Shown here: in pieces, positions 57,597-64,000 of the stretch
Layout: each line of letters starts with the position of its first letter
How positions within the stretch are numbered: the first letter of the stretch is position 1
Assembly (NCBI RefSeq): GCF_017876295.1
Contig: NZ_JAGINT010000002.1
Coordinates: 1,426,001-1,490,000, forward strand
Origin: Kribbella aluminosa
GTDB taxonomy: Bacteria; Actinomycetota; Actinomycetes; Propionibacteriales; Kribbellaceae
DNA: 64,000 nucleotides
Direction of reading: 5' to 3'
The notes under the pieces: model-generated
Databases searched by the model: none
Seen by the model: the letters and a program-made list of their open reading frames with translations, nothing else
What the model was told of the DNA's origin: nothing
Translations under genes and position numbers: made by a program

Positions 57597-57680
57597 GAAC
57601 AGCTGCTGGTCAGAACAGCCGCTGGTGGGAAGCGCAGCTGGTTGGGACGGCTGCTGGTAGGGAAGGGCTGCTGGTGGGGA
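57597..57680. repeat. Imperfect ~17-bp tandem repeats
   Basis: Five degenerate copies of a GCTGCTGGTGGGA-like unit fill the gap between two converging genes. No hairpin with a T-run is apparent. Confidence 0.7.
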
Positions 57681-57689
57681 CCGTGGGTG

Positions 57690-58646
57690 TTAGTGGGTCT
57701 CTTCGCGGGTGGCGAGGCGGGCTGCGAGTGCCTCGAGCTCGGTGGACAGGCGTAGTGGTGGCTCGTCGGATGGTGCGGTCGTGGCGGGGTGCCAGGCCAG
57801 GTCGGGTGTTACCAGGTAGACCTCCGGTGACAGCGGGCTTGGATCTCGGGCGTAGCAGCGGGCGGCGAGATTCAGCATCAGACCCAGCGCCGGGATCACG
57901 CCGAGGTCCTCGATGACGTGCAGGATCAGGGTGTCGCGGGCAGGCAGAGCGGCGAGCACGCCGTACGGCGCGGCCTGCACCTGCAGGCTCTCGCGGAGCA
58001 CGGTGTCGAGGACGAGCGCGCGGGAGGCGGCATACCCCTGCCCGCTGACGAAGGCGATCCGGATGTCCTGGTCGTCGACGTACGTGACCTCGTCCTGGAG
58101 CCGACGAAGGTTGGCGAGGCCGAACCGGTCGGCGTCCGGCCGGCTGACTCCCAGGTCGGCCGGCTCCAGGAACATCGTGATGATGCCGCCGTCGTCCGTG
58201 GACGGCACGGCGATCAGTCCGGGCAGGAAGTCGGGCCGGTCCGCGGTCCACTTGGCCGGCAACGAGTCGCGGGCCACGATCCGCTGGATCAGCTCGTGCT
58301 CGGGGTCGTCCGGCGGCAGCGGTGCACCCGCGCGGAACTGCTTGACGATGGCATCGAGATGTTCCGCGACGATCTCCGGCCAGCGGTCCTCCTCGTGGTG
58401 GCCGACGGCGCGGGCGAGATTGTTGAGCCCGAGTACCGGTTCGTCGACAGACCTGTCCGCCGGCACCAGCGCCGCGTCGCCGCGATAGGTGAGTGACAGG
58501 CCGAGGCCGGCGGCCGCAGTCAGCGCGAGCTGCACCATCCGATCGGCCTGCCGCCGGGTCAGCGGCGGCAGCGCCGGGTCGGGGAGGCCCGGGTGGTCGA
58601 GGCAGTAGTTGTTGCCGTGGGCATGTTCTGTGGTGTCGACGGGCAT
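57690..58646 (-). CDS. DUF1444-like conserved protein
   Basis: 318 residues from ATG 58646, GGAGG 6 nt upstream. Recognisable blocks are LSLTYRGDAALVPADRSVDE, LGLNNLARAVGHHEEDRWPE, IVAEHLDAIVKQFRA and FLPGLIAVPSTDDGGIITMF, resembling the YtpQ/DUF1444 family of unknown function. No signal peptide or membrane helix. Divergent from the thioesterase gene. Confidence 0.6.
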   Translation of the reverse strand: MPVDTTEHAHGNNYCLDHPGLPDPALPPLTRRQADRMVQLALTAAAGLGLSLTYRGDAALVPADRSVDEPVLGLNNLARAVGHHEEDRWPEIVAEHLDAIVKQFRAGAPLPPDDPEHELIQRIVARDSLPAKWTADRPDFLPGLIAVPSTDDGGIITMFLEPADLGVSRPDADRFGLANLRRLQDEVTYVDDQDIRIAFVSGQGYAASRALVLDTVLRESLQVQAAPYGVLAALPARDTLILHVIEDLGVIPALGLMLNLAARCYARDPSPLSPEVYLVTPDLAWHPATTAPSDEPPLRLSTELEALAARLATREETH

Positions 58647-58794
58647 CGCTGGCCTCCAGATCGGCGGAGCTGCGGGGGAAGTCGGCAGAGAAGGTACGAG
58701 GATCGGGCCCGCCCGGAACCGCCGATCCGAACCTGTGGACAACCGTCCGGATACGCTGCGGCCATCCCGGCAGGAAGTTCGAAGGAGCGTGTGC

Positions 58795-59304
58795 ATGTCC
58801 AGCAGCCCGTTGTCGCGGCCGACCTCGGAGACGCGGCTGTCGCTGTCGCACATCACCGCGCAGAACGAGACCAACCTGCTCGGCACCGTGCACGGCGGCG
58901 TGATCATGACGCTGGTCGACTCGGCCGCGGGCGTGGTCGCCGCGCGGCACTCCGGCGGGGCGGCGGTCACGGCGTCGATGGACGAGATGGTGTTCCTGGT
59001 CCCGGTCCGGGTCGGCGACGTCGTGCACTTCAGCGCGCAGGTGAACTGGACCGGCCGCAGTTCGATGGAGGTCGGCGTCCGGATCACCGCCGATCGCTGG
59101 GACGCGGTCGGCCCGCAGGTGCACGTCGCGTCGGCGTACCTGGTGTTCGTCGCGGTCGACGAGGACGGACAGCCGCGCGAGGTGCCGCAGGTACAGCCGG
59201 TCACGGACGAGGACAGGCGGCGGCTCCGGGAGGCGGAGATCCGCCGCAATCACCGGCTCGCGAGGCGGGCCGCGATCATCGCCTCGCGCGAAAGTGACCG
59301 CTGA
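58795..59304 (+). CDS. Acyl-CoA thioesterase (hotdog fold, BFIT/ACOT type)
   Basis: 169 residues from ATG 58795 with GAAGGAG upstream; the frame is open further 5' without a site. Hotdog signatures: LSLSHITAQNETNLLGTVHG (with the N-x-x-G-x-x-H-G-G catalytic loop), GVIMTLVDSAAGVVAARHSG, VTASMDEMVFLVPVRVGDVV and SSMEVGVRITADRW. It hydrolyses acyl-CoA in the cytosol. Arg-rich C-terminal helix. Confidence 0.9.
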   Translation: MSSSPLSRPTSETRLSLSHITAQNETNLLGTVHGGVIMTLVDSAAGVVAARHSGGAAVTASMDEMVFLVPVRVGDVVHFSAQVNWTGRSSMEVGVRITADRWDAVGPQVHVASAYLVFVAVDEDGQPREVPQVQPVTDEDRRRLREAEIRRNHRLARRAAIIASRESDR

Positions 59305-59392
59305 AGGACCGGGCCGACGCGGAGGTCGTCGGCACGACGGTAGGTTCCCCGGGCCGATCGGGCCGGCCGTGACCGAGCCGGAGGAGCAGTAG

Positions 59393-60010
59393 CTAGCGCG
59401 GCCAGCCGGCGAGCAGATCGGCGGCTGCCCGGGCCGCGACCTCCGGCGCCGAGGTCATCGCCGCGACCCGATAGCTGACGAGCGCTCCTTCGTGGAGCAG
59501 CAGCAGCCGGTCGGCCAGCTCGCCAGGATCCGCGAAACCGGCCGCCCGGGCCTGCGCCTCGAACTCAGCACGGAGCCATTGCTTCTGGCCGACGATCACC
59601 GGCATCGCCGGGTGGTCCGGCGCGGCCAGCTCGACGCTCGCGTTGATGAACCCGCACCCGTTCCGGGACCCGTCCAGCCAGTCCGTCAACGCCGCGAACA
59701 GCGCCAGGATCATCGCCTCGGGCGTCGTCGGATTCCGCTCGGCCAGCTGGTCGTCGAGGAACCGGTGCCAGGTCCGGTCCCGTTCCTCCAAGTACGCCGC
59801 GATCAGCCGATCCTTCGAGCCGAACCGGTCGTAGAGCGTCTTCTTGGTCACGTCCGCGGCCGCGGCGATCGCGTCGACGCCGACGGCCCGGATCCCGTGC
59901 TCGTAGAAAAGGGTCGAGGCGGCCGCCAGGATCCGCTCGCCCGCAGGGGTCAGTCGCGGTGTCGCGGGCACCCGGCGGTCGGCAAGCAGTCTCATCTGCT
60001 GATCCAGCAC
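59393..60010 (-). CDS. TetR family regulator of the EamA gene
   Basis: 205 residues from GTG 60010. Helix-turn-helix: RILAAASTLFYEHGIRAVGV to VDAIAAAADVTKKTLYDRFG. C-terminal ligand domain with LNGCGFINASVEL-like sequence (NGCGFINASVELA). TATACT ends 6 nt before GTG 60010, a good leaderless promoter, and overlaps the ATACC-N4-GGTAT palindrome (60020-60033). It is 38 bp from the divergent EamA transporter gene and very likely represses both. Confidence 0.9.
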   Translation of the reverse strand: MLDQQMRLLADRRVPATPRLTPAGERILAAASTLFYEHGIRAVGVDAIAAAADVTKKTLYDRFGSKDRLIAAYLEERDRTWHRFLDDQLAERNPTTPEAMILALFAALTDWLDGSRNGCGFINASVELAAPDHPAMPVIVGQKQWLRAEFEAQARAAGFADPGELADRLLLLHEGALVSYRVAAMTSAPEVAARAAADLLAGWPR

Positions 60011-60019
60011 ACTGACAGT

Positions 60020-60033
60020 ATACCTACCGGTAT
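60020..60033. promoter_or_regulatory. TetR operator between tetR and EamA genes
   Basis: ATACC-TACC-GGTAT, a perfect 5-4-5 inverted repeat, overlaps the -10 hexamer TATACT of the TetR gene and lies 16 bases before the EamA start. The position allows repression of both promoters. Confidence 0.7.
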
Positions 60034-60048
60034 GGTTACCGTCTCGGC

Positions 60049-61104
60049 ATGAAAGTACTGAGCTTGGCCGCCGGCGCCGGTTTCGTCGTGTTCTGGAGCT
60101 GCGGCTTCATCGGCGCGCGGTGGGGAACGCAGTACACGAACGCGTTCGACCTGCTCGCCTGGCGGTTCCTGGTCGCAGGGGCGATCGCCGTCGTGATCCT
60201 GGCCGTCCGGCGGCCGCGGATCTCCCGGCGCGACCTGGCGACCCAGGTGTGGATGGCGTTCCTGACCCAGTTCGTCTACCTCGGCCTGATCTTCACCGGG
60301 ATCGACCACGGCATCACCGCCGGCGTCACCGCGCTGATCGGTTCGCTGCAGCCGATCCTGATCGCGACCGTCGCCGGCCTGCTGCTCGGCGAACGGGTCA
60401 GCCGTCGCCAATGGCTCGGCCTGGTCGTAGGTCTTGTGGGCGTCGGCTTGGTCGTCGCCGACGACCTCAGCGCGGGCCACGGTTCGCCGCTGCTGTTCCT
60501 GGTACCGATCGGCGGCCTTCTCGGTCTGGTCGCCGGCACCTGCCTCGACCGTCGGAGGCGACCAAGCACGAGCTCACTCGACGCCCTCGCCATCCAAAGC
60601 CTCACGTCGGCTGTCCTCTTCACTGCACTGGCCGCGTCGACCCATCGACTGACCGTGCCGAGCGAGCCCGGCTTCTACGGCGCGGTCCTCTGGCTGGTGC
60701 TGCTTGCGACCGGTGGCGGATGGGGTCTGTACCTCGTGAACCTCAAGCTCTCCGGCGCTACAAGGATCAGCTCACTGCTCTATCTGGTTCCGCCGACCAC
60801 GATGCTGTTCGCGTTCCTGATCTTTCACGAGACGATCGGTGTACTCGCCGTCGTCGGAATGCTGATTTGTGCGGTCGCCGTACTGCGGATCCGGAGCGGT
60901 GAACAAGTACGCTGCGGGGATGGCGGAACCCCGGTGGCTGAACCAGACGGAAGCGCAGGCGTGGCGTGCGTACATCGCAGCGCAGCGCGTAGTGAGCAGC
61001 CGGATCGAGCAGCAGTTGCAGCGCGACGCAGGCATTCCGCACACGTACTACGAGATCCTCGTCCGGCTGTCCGAGGCGCCGGGCAACCGGCTCCGGATGA
61101 GTGA
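60049..61104 (+). CDS. EamA/DMT family transporter with unusual C-terminal overlap
   Basis: 351 residues. Ten membrane segments in two EamA repeats: AAGAGFVVFWSCGFIGARWG, DLLAWRFLVAGAIAVVILAV, LIGSLQPILIATVAGLLLGE and, in the second half, LLYLVPPTTMLFAFLIFHET, IGVLAVVGMLICAVAVLRIR. The transporter fold ends near residue 284. The remaining 67 residues (EQVRCGDGGTPVAEPDGSAG onward) have no membrane character and overlap the MarR gene by 185 bp in another frame. A stop codon may have been lost. Exported metabolite unknown; the divergent TetR is the likely regulator. Confidence 0.85.
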   Translation: MKVLSLAAGAGFVVFWSCGFIGARWGTQYTNAFDLLAWRFLVAGAIAVVILAVRRPRISRRDLATQVWMAFLTQFVYLGLIFTGIDHGITAGVTALIGSLQPILIATVAGLLLGERVSRRQWLGLVVGLVGVGLVVADDLSAGHGSPLLFLVPIGGLLGLVAGTCLDRRRRPSTSSLDALAIQSLTSAVLFTALAASTHRLTVPSEPGFYGAVLWLVLLATGGGWGLYLVNLKLSGATRISSLLYLVPPTTMLFAFLIFHETIGVLAVVGMLICAVAVLRIRSGEQVRCGDGGTPVAEPDGSAGVACVHRSAARSEQPDRAAVAARRRHSAHVLRDPRPAVRGAGQPAPDE

Positions 61105-61405
61105 ACTCGCGGTCGCCACGCTCGGGTCCCGCAGCCGGCTCTCGCACGCGGTCAGCCGGCTCGAGCAGAACGGCTGGGTGCGGCGCGAGGGGATCGAGTC
61201 CGACCGCCGCGGCCAGGTCGCGATCCTGACCGAGCTCGGCCGCCAGAAGCTGGTCGACACGGCCCCCGGGCATGTCGAGGAGGTCCGTACGTCGATTTTC
61301 GACGCGCTCACCCCTCAGCAGGTCGAGCAGTTGTACGACGTCTGCGCGACGCTTGCCCGGCACTCGGGCGACACCGTGGACCGCGCGGCGTGGGAGCGAA
61401 ACTGA
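60920..61405 (+). CDS. MarR family regulator
   Basis: 161 residues from ATG 60920. TACGCT (60908-60913) ends 6 nt before it, so it is probably leaderless. MarR fold: HTYYEILVRLSEAPGNRLRM, recognition helix RSRLSHAVSRLEQNGWVRRE and wing GIESDRRGQVAILTELGRQK. Most of its first third overlaps the EamA C-terminal extension; codon use favours this frame, supporting it as the genuine coding sequence there. The NagZ-type gene starts 1 base after its stop, so it may be the operon regulator. Confidence 0.9.
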   Translation: MAEPRWLNQTEAQAWRAYIAAQRVVSSRIEQQLQRDAGIPHTYYEILVRLSEAPGNRLRMSELAVATLGSRSRLSHAVSRLEQNGWVRREGIESDRRGQVAILTELGRQKLVDTAPGHVEEVRTSIFDALTPQQVEQLYDVCATLARHSGDTVDRAAWERN

Positions 61406-61406
61406 G

Positions 61407-62648
61407 ATGAGACGCCCGGTCGCGCTGATCGCGCTGATCGCACTCGTCGTCACCGGCTGCGGCAAGGGGGCCCAACCGACAGCAGGACCGAGCACTGTCC
61501 CGTCGTCGACCGTCCCGGCAACAGTCCCCACAATTGAAGAACCGAGCAGCCCAGCCAGTACCCCCACCTCGGCGACGCCGGCGGAATCAGCGAGCCCGAC
61601 CGAGGCGCCGAGCTGTGTCGACCAGAAGGTGCAGGCGCTCACCCTCCGCGAGCAAGCCGGCCAGCTCATCATGACCGGCATCAACGGCACCGGTATGACC
61701 CCCGCCCAGCGTGCCGTCGTACGGCAGCAGAAGTCCGGCGGCGTGTTCCTGGTCGGCAACGGGGGAAGCCTGTCCAGCACCCGTACGGCGACAGCGGCAG
61801 TGAACTCGGCGGCCACCGTCGAAGGTGTCCGCCCGTTCATCGCGGCGGACCAGGAGGGCGGCAAGATCCAGCGGCTCAGAGGCCCTGGATTCGACCGCAT
61901 CCCCGCCGCGACGGTCCAGGGCACCTGGTCGGCCTCGAAGCTCACCGCACAGGCTGAGGAGTGGGGCAGCCAGCTGAAACAGGCCGGCGTGAACGTCGAC
62001 CTCGCACCGGTCGCCGACGTCGTACCCGCGTCGGCCAAGTCCCAGAACGCGCCGGTCGGCCAGCTCGACCGTGAGTACGGCGACACGCCGCAGCAGGCGG
62101 GTCAGGGCGTCACGGCGTTCGTCCAGGGCATGCGCAACGCCGGGATCGCGACCTCGGTCAAGCACTTCCCGGGCCTCGGCCGGGTCCGCGGCAACACCGA
62201 CTTCGCGGTCGGCGTCGTCGACAACGTCACGGTCCGCGGCGGCGCCGACCTGCAGCCGTTCGCGGACGGGATCAAGGCCGGTACGTCGATGGTGATGATC
62301 TCGACCGTGACGTACAGCAAGATCGACCCGGAGAACCGGGCCGTGTTCTCGCCGACCGTCATCCAGGGCATGGTGCGCGGCGACCTCGGCTGGCAGGGCG
62401 TGGTGATCACCGACGACGTCGGCTCCGCCGCGGAGGTGAAGGCGGTACCGGCGGGCGACCGGGCGACCCGCTTCGTGGCGGCCGGCGGCGACATCGTGAT
62501 CAACGCCGAGTCCGGGCTGACCGCGACCATGGTGAACGCCCTGGTCGCCAAGGCCGAGCAGGACGAGCTCTTCGCCGCGAAGCTGACGAGTAGCGTGCGG
62601 CGTGTGCTGACACTCAAACAGGACTACGGCCTCGTGAGTTGCGGATGA
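61407..62648 (+). CDS. GH3 beta-N-acetylhexosaminidase (NagZ-like) lipoprotein
   Basis: 413 residues. Lipoprotein signal RRPVALIALIALVVTGCGKG with lipobox Cys about 18, then a Thr/Ser/Pro-rich linker (25-72). GH3 domain: LTLREQAGQLIMTGINGTGM, GGVFLVGNGGSLSSTRTATA, PFIAADQEGGKIQRLRGPGF, NVDLAPVADVVP, TSVKHFPGLGRVRGNTDFAV (His-Gly-Asp-like dyad region) and nucleophile Asp in GVVITDDVGSAAEVKAVP. Exported, membrane-anchored enzyme removing N-acetylglucosamine from wall material or glycans. ATG 61407 directly follows the MarR stop. The KHFPG loop lacks the usual KHFPGHGDT His (reads KHFPGLGRV), an oddity. Confidence 0.85.
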   Translation: MRRPVALIALIALVVTGCGKGAQPTAGPSTVPSSTVPATVPTIEEPSSPASTPTSATPAESASPTEAPSCVDQKVQALTLREQAGQLIMTGINGTGMTPAQRAVVRQQKSGGVFLVGNGGSLSSTRTATAAVNSAATVEGVRPFIAADQEGGKIQRLRGPGFDRIPAATVQGTWSASKLTAQAEEWGSQLKQAGVNVDLAPVADVVPASAKSQNAPVGQLDREYGDTPQQAGQGVTAFVQGMRNAGIATSVKHFPGLGRVRGNTDFAVGVVDNVTVRGGADLQPFADGIKAGTSMVMISTVTYSKIDPENRAVFSPTVIQGMVRGDLGWQGVVITDDVGSAAEVKAVPAGDRATRFVAAGGDIVINAESGLTATMVNALVAKAEQDELFAAKLTSSVRRVLTLKQDYGLVSCG

Positions 62649-62980
62649 GCGAGGAACAAGAGCCCGACTACCGGTTCACCCTCGCGAACGAGCGCACTTA
62701 TCTGGCGTACCTGCGTACGTCGCTCGCCTGCTACGCCGGCGGTCTCTCCGCGGTGCAGTTCCTCGACCTCGGGCCGGACCGCTGGCCGGCCCGGATCATC
62801 GGGATCGTGCTGGTCCTCACCGGAATCGTCACCACCGCCGGGGCGTTCCGGCGCTGGCAGCTGAACCTGACCGCGATCCGTCGTGGCGGTGCGCTGCCGG
62901 CCAGCCGGCTGCCGCTGATGCTGGGGGCAACGATCGCGACGGTCGGCCTGATCGGGCTGCTGTTCTCCCTCTGGCGATAA
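62645..62980 (+). CDS. DUF202 family (YidH-type) membrane protein
   Basis: 111 residues, ATG 62645 overlapping the preceding stop (ATGA). DUF202 marks: RFTLANERTYLAYLRTSLAC with the conserved ERTxLAxxRT, two to three helices (IIGIVLVLTGIVTTAGAFRR, LPLMLGATIATVGLIGLLFS). Function unknown. Co-translated with the NagZ-type lipoprotein and next to a second DUF202 gene. Confidence 0.85.
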   Translation: MSEEQEPDYRFTLANERTYLAYLRTSLACYAGGLSAVQFLDLGPDRWPARIIGIVLVLTGIVTTAGAFRRWQLNLTAIRRGGALPASRLPLMLGATIATVGLIGLLFSLWR

Positions 62981-62988
62981 GTGTGGCA

Positions 62989-63297
62989 ATGAGCACACCG
63001 GATCCAGGAAGGCAGCCGGAGCGGACGCTGCTCGCGTGGCGCCGTACGGCCCTCGGGCTGATTGCCAACGGCACGCTGTTGCTCGTCTCCGGCCATGGGT
63101 CGTCACAGGTCCGGACCGGTCTCGGAATCGTCGTTCTCGTGCTGTCGCTGGGCTGCTGGACCGCGGTCGGCGCCGTCTACCGGCGGTCCAAGGGCGGCGC
63201 TGTGCACGCTCTCGGGCACGACCACGTGCTGCGGGTCGCGGCCGGTCTGGTGCTCGTCGTCGGGCTCTTCGACCTGTACGCCGTGATCACGAGATGA
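62989..63297 (+). CDS. DUF202 family membrane protein, second copy
   Basis: 102 residues from ATG 62989; GTG 62983 is 6 bases upstream in frame. Conserved PERTLLAWRRTALGLIANGT plus three helices (ANGTLLLVSGHG, GLGIVVLVLSLGCWTAVGAV, VAAGLVLVVGLFDLYAVITR). Such DUF202 pairs (YidH/YidG-like) often occur side by side. Function unknown. Confidence 0.85.
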   Translation: MSTPDPGRQPERTLLAWRRTALGLIANGTLLLVSGHGSSQVRTGLGIVVLVLSLGCWTAVGAVYRRSKGGAVHALGHDHVLRVAAGLVLVVGLFDLYAVITR

Positions 63298-63437
63298 AAC
63301 CGATCGGTTACCCATCGTGTGCGCCGTGAAAGGCCAGTTCATGACGACGCGATACGTTGAGCCGGGCGGATGCCACGTCACCGGTCGGTTCCCCCTAGCA
63401 TGTTCACGGTTTGTCCCTCGTTCACCCGGAGCTTGAA

Positions 63438-64000
63438 GTGCCGTTACGTCTGCGTCCGAACGACCCGACGTTCTACGACCTTTTCACCGAGTCCGCCAAC
63501 CACCTCGTGGAAGGATCCCGGATCCTGGCGGAGCTGCTCGGCAGTACGGCGGGTACCGGGCTGTCCGCCAGCCACCAGATCGCCGCCCAGATGAAGGACG
63601 CGGAACACGCCGCCGACGAGACCACGCACTCGATCATCCGGCGGGTCAACTCGACCTTCGTCACGCCGTTCGACCGCGAGGACATCTACCGGCTGGCCTC
63701 GGACCTCGACGACGTCATGGACTTCATGGAGGAGGCCGTCGACGCCGTCCACCTGTTCAACCTGGAGAAGCTGCCGGAGGAAGTCGCTGAGCAGATCGAG
63801 GTGCTGCAGCGGGCCGCCCAGCTGACGGCGGAGAACATGCCCAAGTTGCGCACCATGAAGGACCTGGCGGAGTACTGGATCGAGATCAACCGGCTGGAGA
63901 ACACCGGTGACGCGGTGCACCGCCGGATCATCGCGAAGCTGTTCAGCGGCGAGTTCGACGCGCTGACGGTGATGAAGGTGAAGACCGTCGTCGACCTGCT
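63438..64000 (+). CDS. DUF47 / PhoU-like Pit-accessory protein (partial)
   Basis: The first 187 codons of a gene running off the window, from GTG 63438 with GGAG 6 nt upstream. DUF47 layout: LRPNDPTFYDLFTESANHLV, AAQMKDAEHAADETTHSIIR, RVNSTFVTPFDREDIYRLAS, DLDDVMDFMEEAVDAVHLF. This PhoU-like family pairs with Pit low-affinity phosphate permeases; a pit gene is expected next. TAGCAT (63396-63401) could be its -10. GTTCACCCGGA just before the start resembles a Streptomyces PHO-box unit but overlaps the ribosome binding site. Confidence 0.85.
   Translation, partial: MPLRLRPNDPTFYDLFTESANHLVEGSRILAELLGSTAGTGLSASHQIAAQMKDAEHAADETTHSIIRRVNSTFVTPFDREDIYRLASDLDDVMDFMEEAVDAVHLFNLEKLPEEVAEQIEVLQRAAQLTAENMPKLRTMKDLAEYWIEINRLENTGDAVHRRIIAKLFSGEFDALTVMKVKTVVDL

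Overview
The window is high-GC DNA with strongly GC-ending codons, frequent GTG/TTG starts, many apparently leaderless genes (a TANNNT hexamer 6-8 nt before the start codon) and typical actinobacterial families: a SigB/F-type sigma factor, a DUF222/HNH protein, DUF202, DUF5709, RIO-type kinase, PI-PLC-like and TetR/GntR/MarR/ArsR regulators. It looks like chromosomal DNA of a soil actinomycete, most likely Nocardioidaceae/Kribbella-like. That placement is inference from style and gene content; no rRNA or tRNA gene is present to anchor it.

Layout. 1-2.9 kb: an FMN split-barrel protein, then a gene-poor 2.2 kb stretch holding one small P-loop kinase gene between two ~105 bp imperfect inverted repeats. 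2.9-9.1 kb: arylamine N-acetyltransferase, a GntR/UTRA regulator divergent from a YeiH-type permease with a perfect palindrome between them, a GH2 glycosidase, and a GNAT/methyltransferase/small membrane protein operon. 9.2-13.3 kb: a repeat-rich region with an RNA/DNA methyltransferase-like protein carrying two kinds of in-frame peptide repeats, one of them inside the catalytic fold, and a frameshifted DUF222-HNH gene. 13.4-17.4 kb: a four-gene operon (two alpha/beta hydrolases, an ATP-grasp enzyme, an amidohydrolase) that I cannot match to a described pathway. 17.4-23.6 kb: small conserved genes, a NarL-type two-component system, a VanY-like peptidase. 23.7-27.7 kb: an ornithine cyclodeaminase-like protein translationally coupled to an aromatic amino acid lyase homologue whose MIO tripeptide reads SAG instead of ASG, then a leaderless ArsR/AHSA1/SDR operon. 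27.7-33.7 kb: membrane proteins, a fused 2-oxoacid dehydrogenase E1 and a SigB/F-type sigma gene with a matching promoter upstream. 33.7-45.5 kb: NIPSNAP, RIO kinase with an overlapping leader ORF, FAD dehydrogenase, DUF5107 protein, PI-PLC-like protein, OsmC, a 40-residue gene with a CRP-like site, a FUSC-type membrane protein and a P450. 45.6-54.5 kb: GH38 alpha-mannosidase, then a TAXI-TRAP transport locus with its own two-component system whose permease and second binding protein have collapsed into a deletion fusion, followed by structured and tandem repeats and a frameshifted hemerythrin-like gene. 54.8-64 kb: aldo/keto reductase, phosphotransferase, flavin reductase, thioesterase, TetR/EamA pair, MarR, a NagZ-type lipoprotein, two DUF202 proteins and the start of a PhoU-like DUF47 gene.

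How it works together: most of the window is ordinary chromosomal housekeeping, carbohydrate turnover (GH2, GH38, GH3, DUF5107, AKR) and one-gene-one-regulator pairs. LacI-type candidate operators precede both the GH2 and GH38 genes. The less ordinary parts are the 13.4-17.4 kb operon, the altered lyase pair, the repeat-bearing methyltransferase, the decayed TRAP locus, and several unannotated small ORFs and hairpins. Three genes are broken by single-base indels, two of them at short G/C runs, so sequencing or assembly error must be excluded before they are called pseudogenes.
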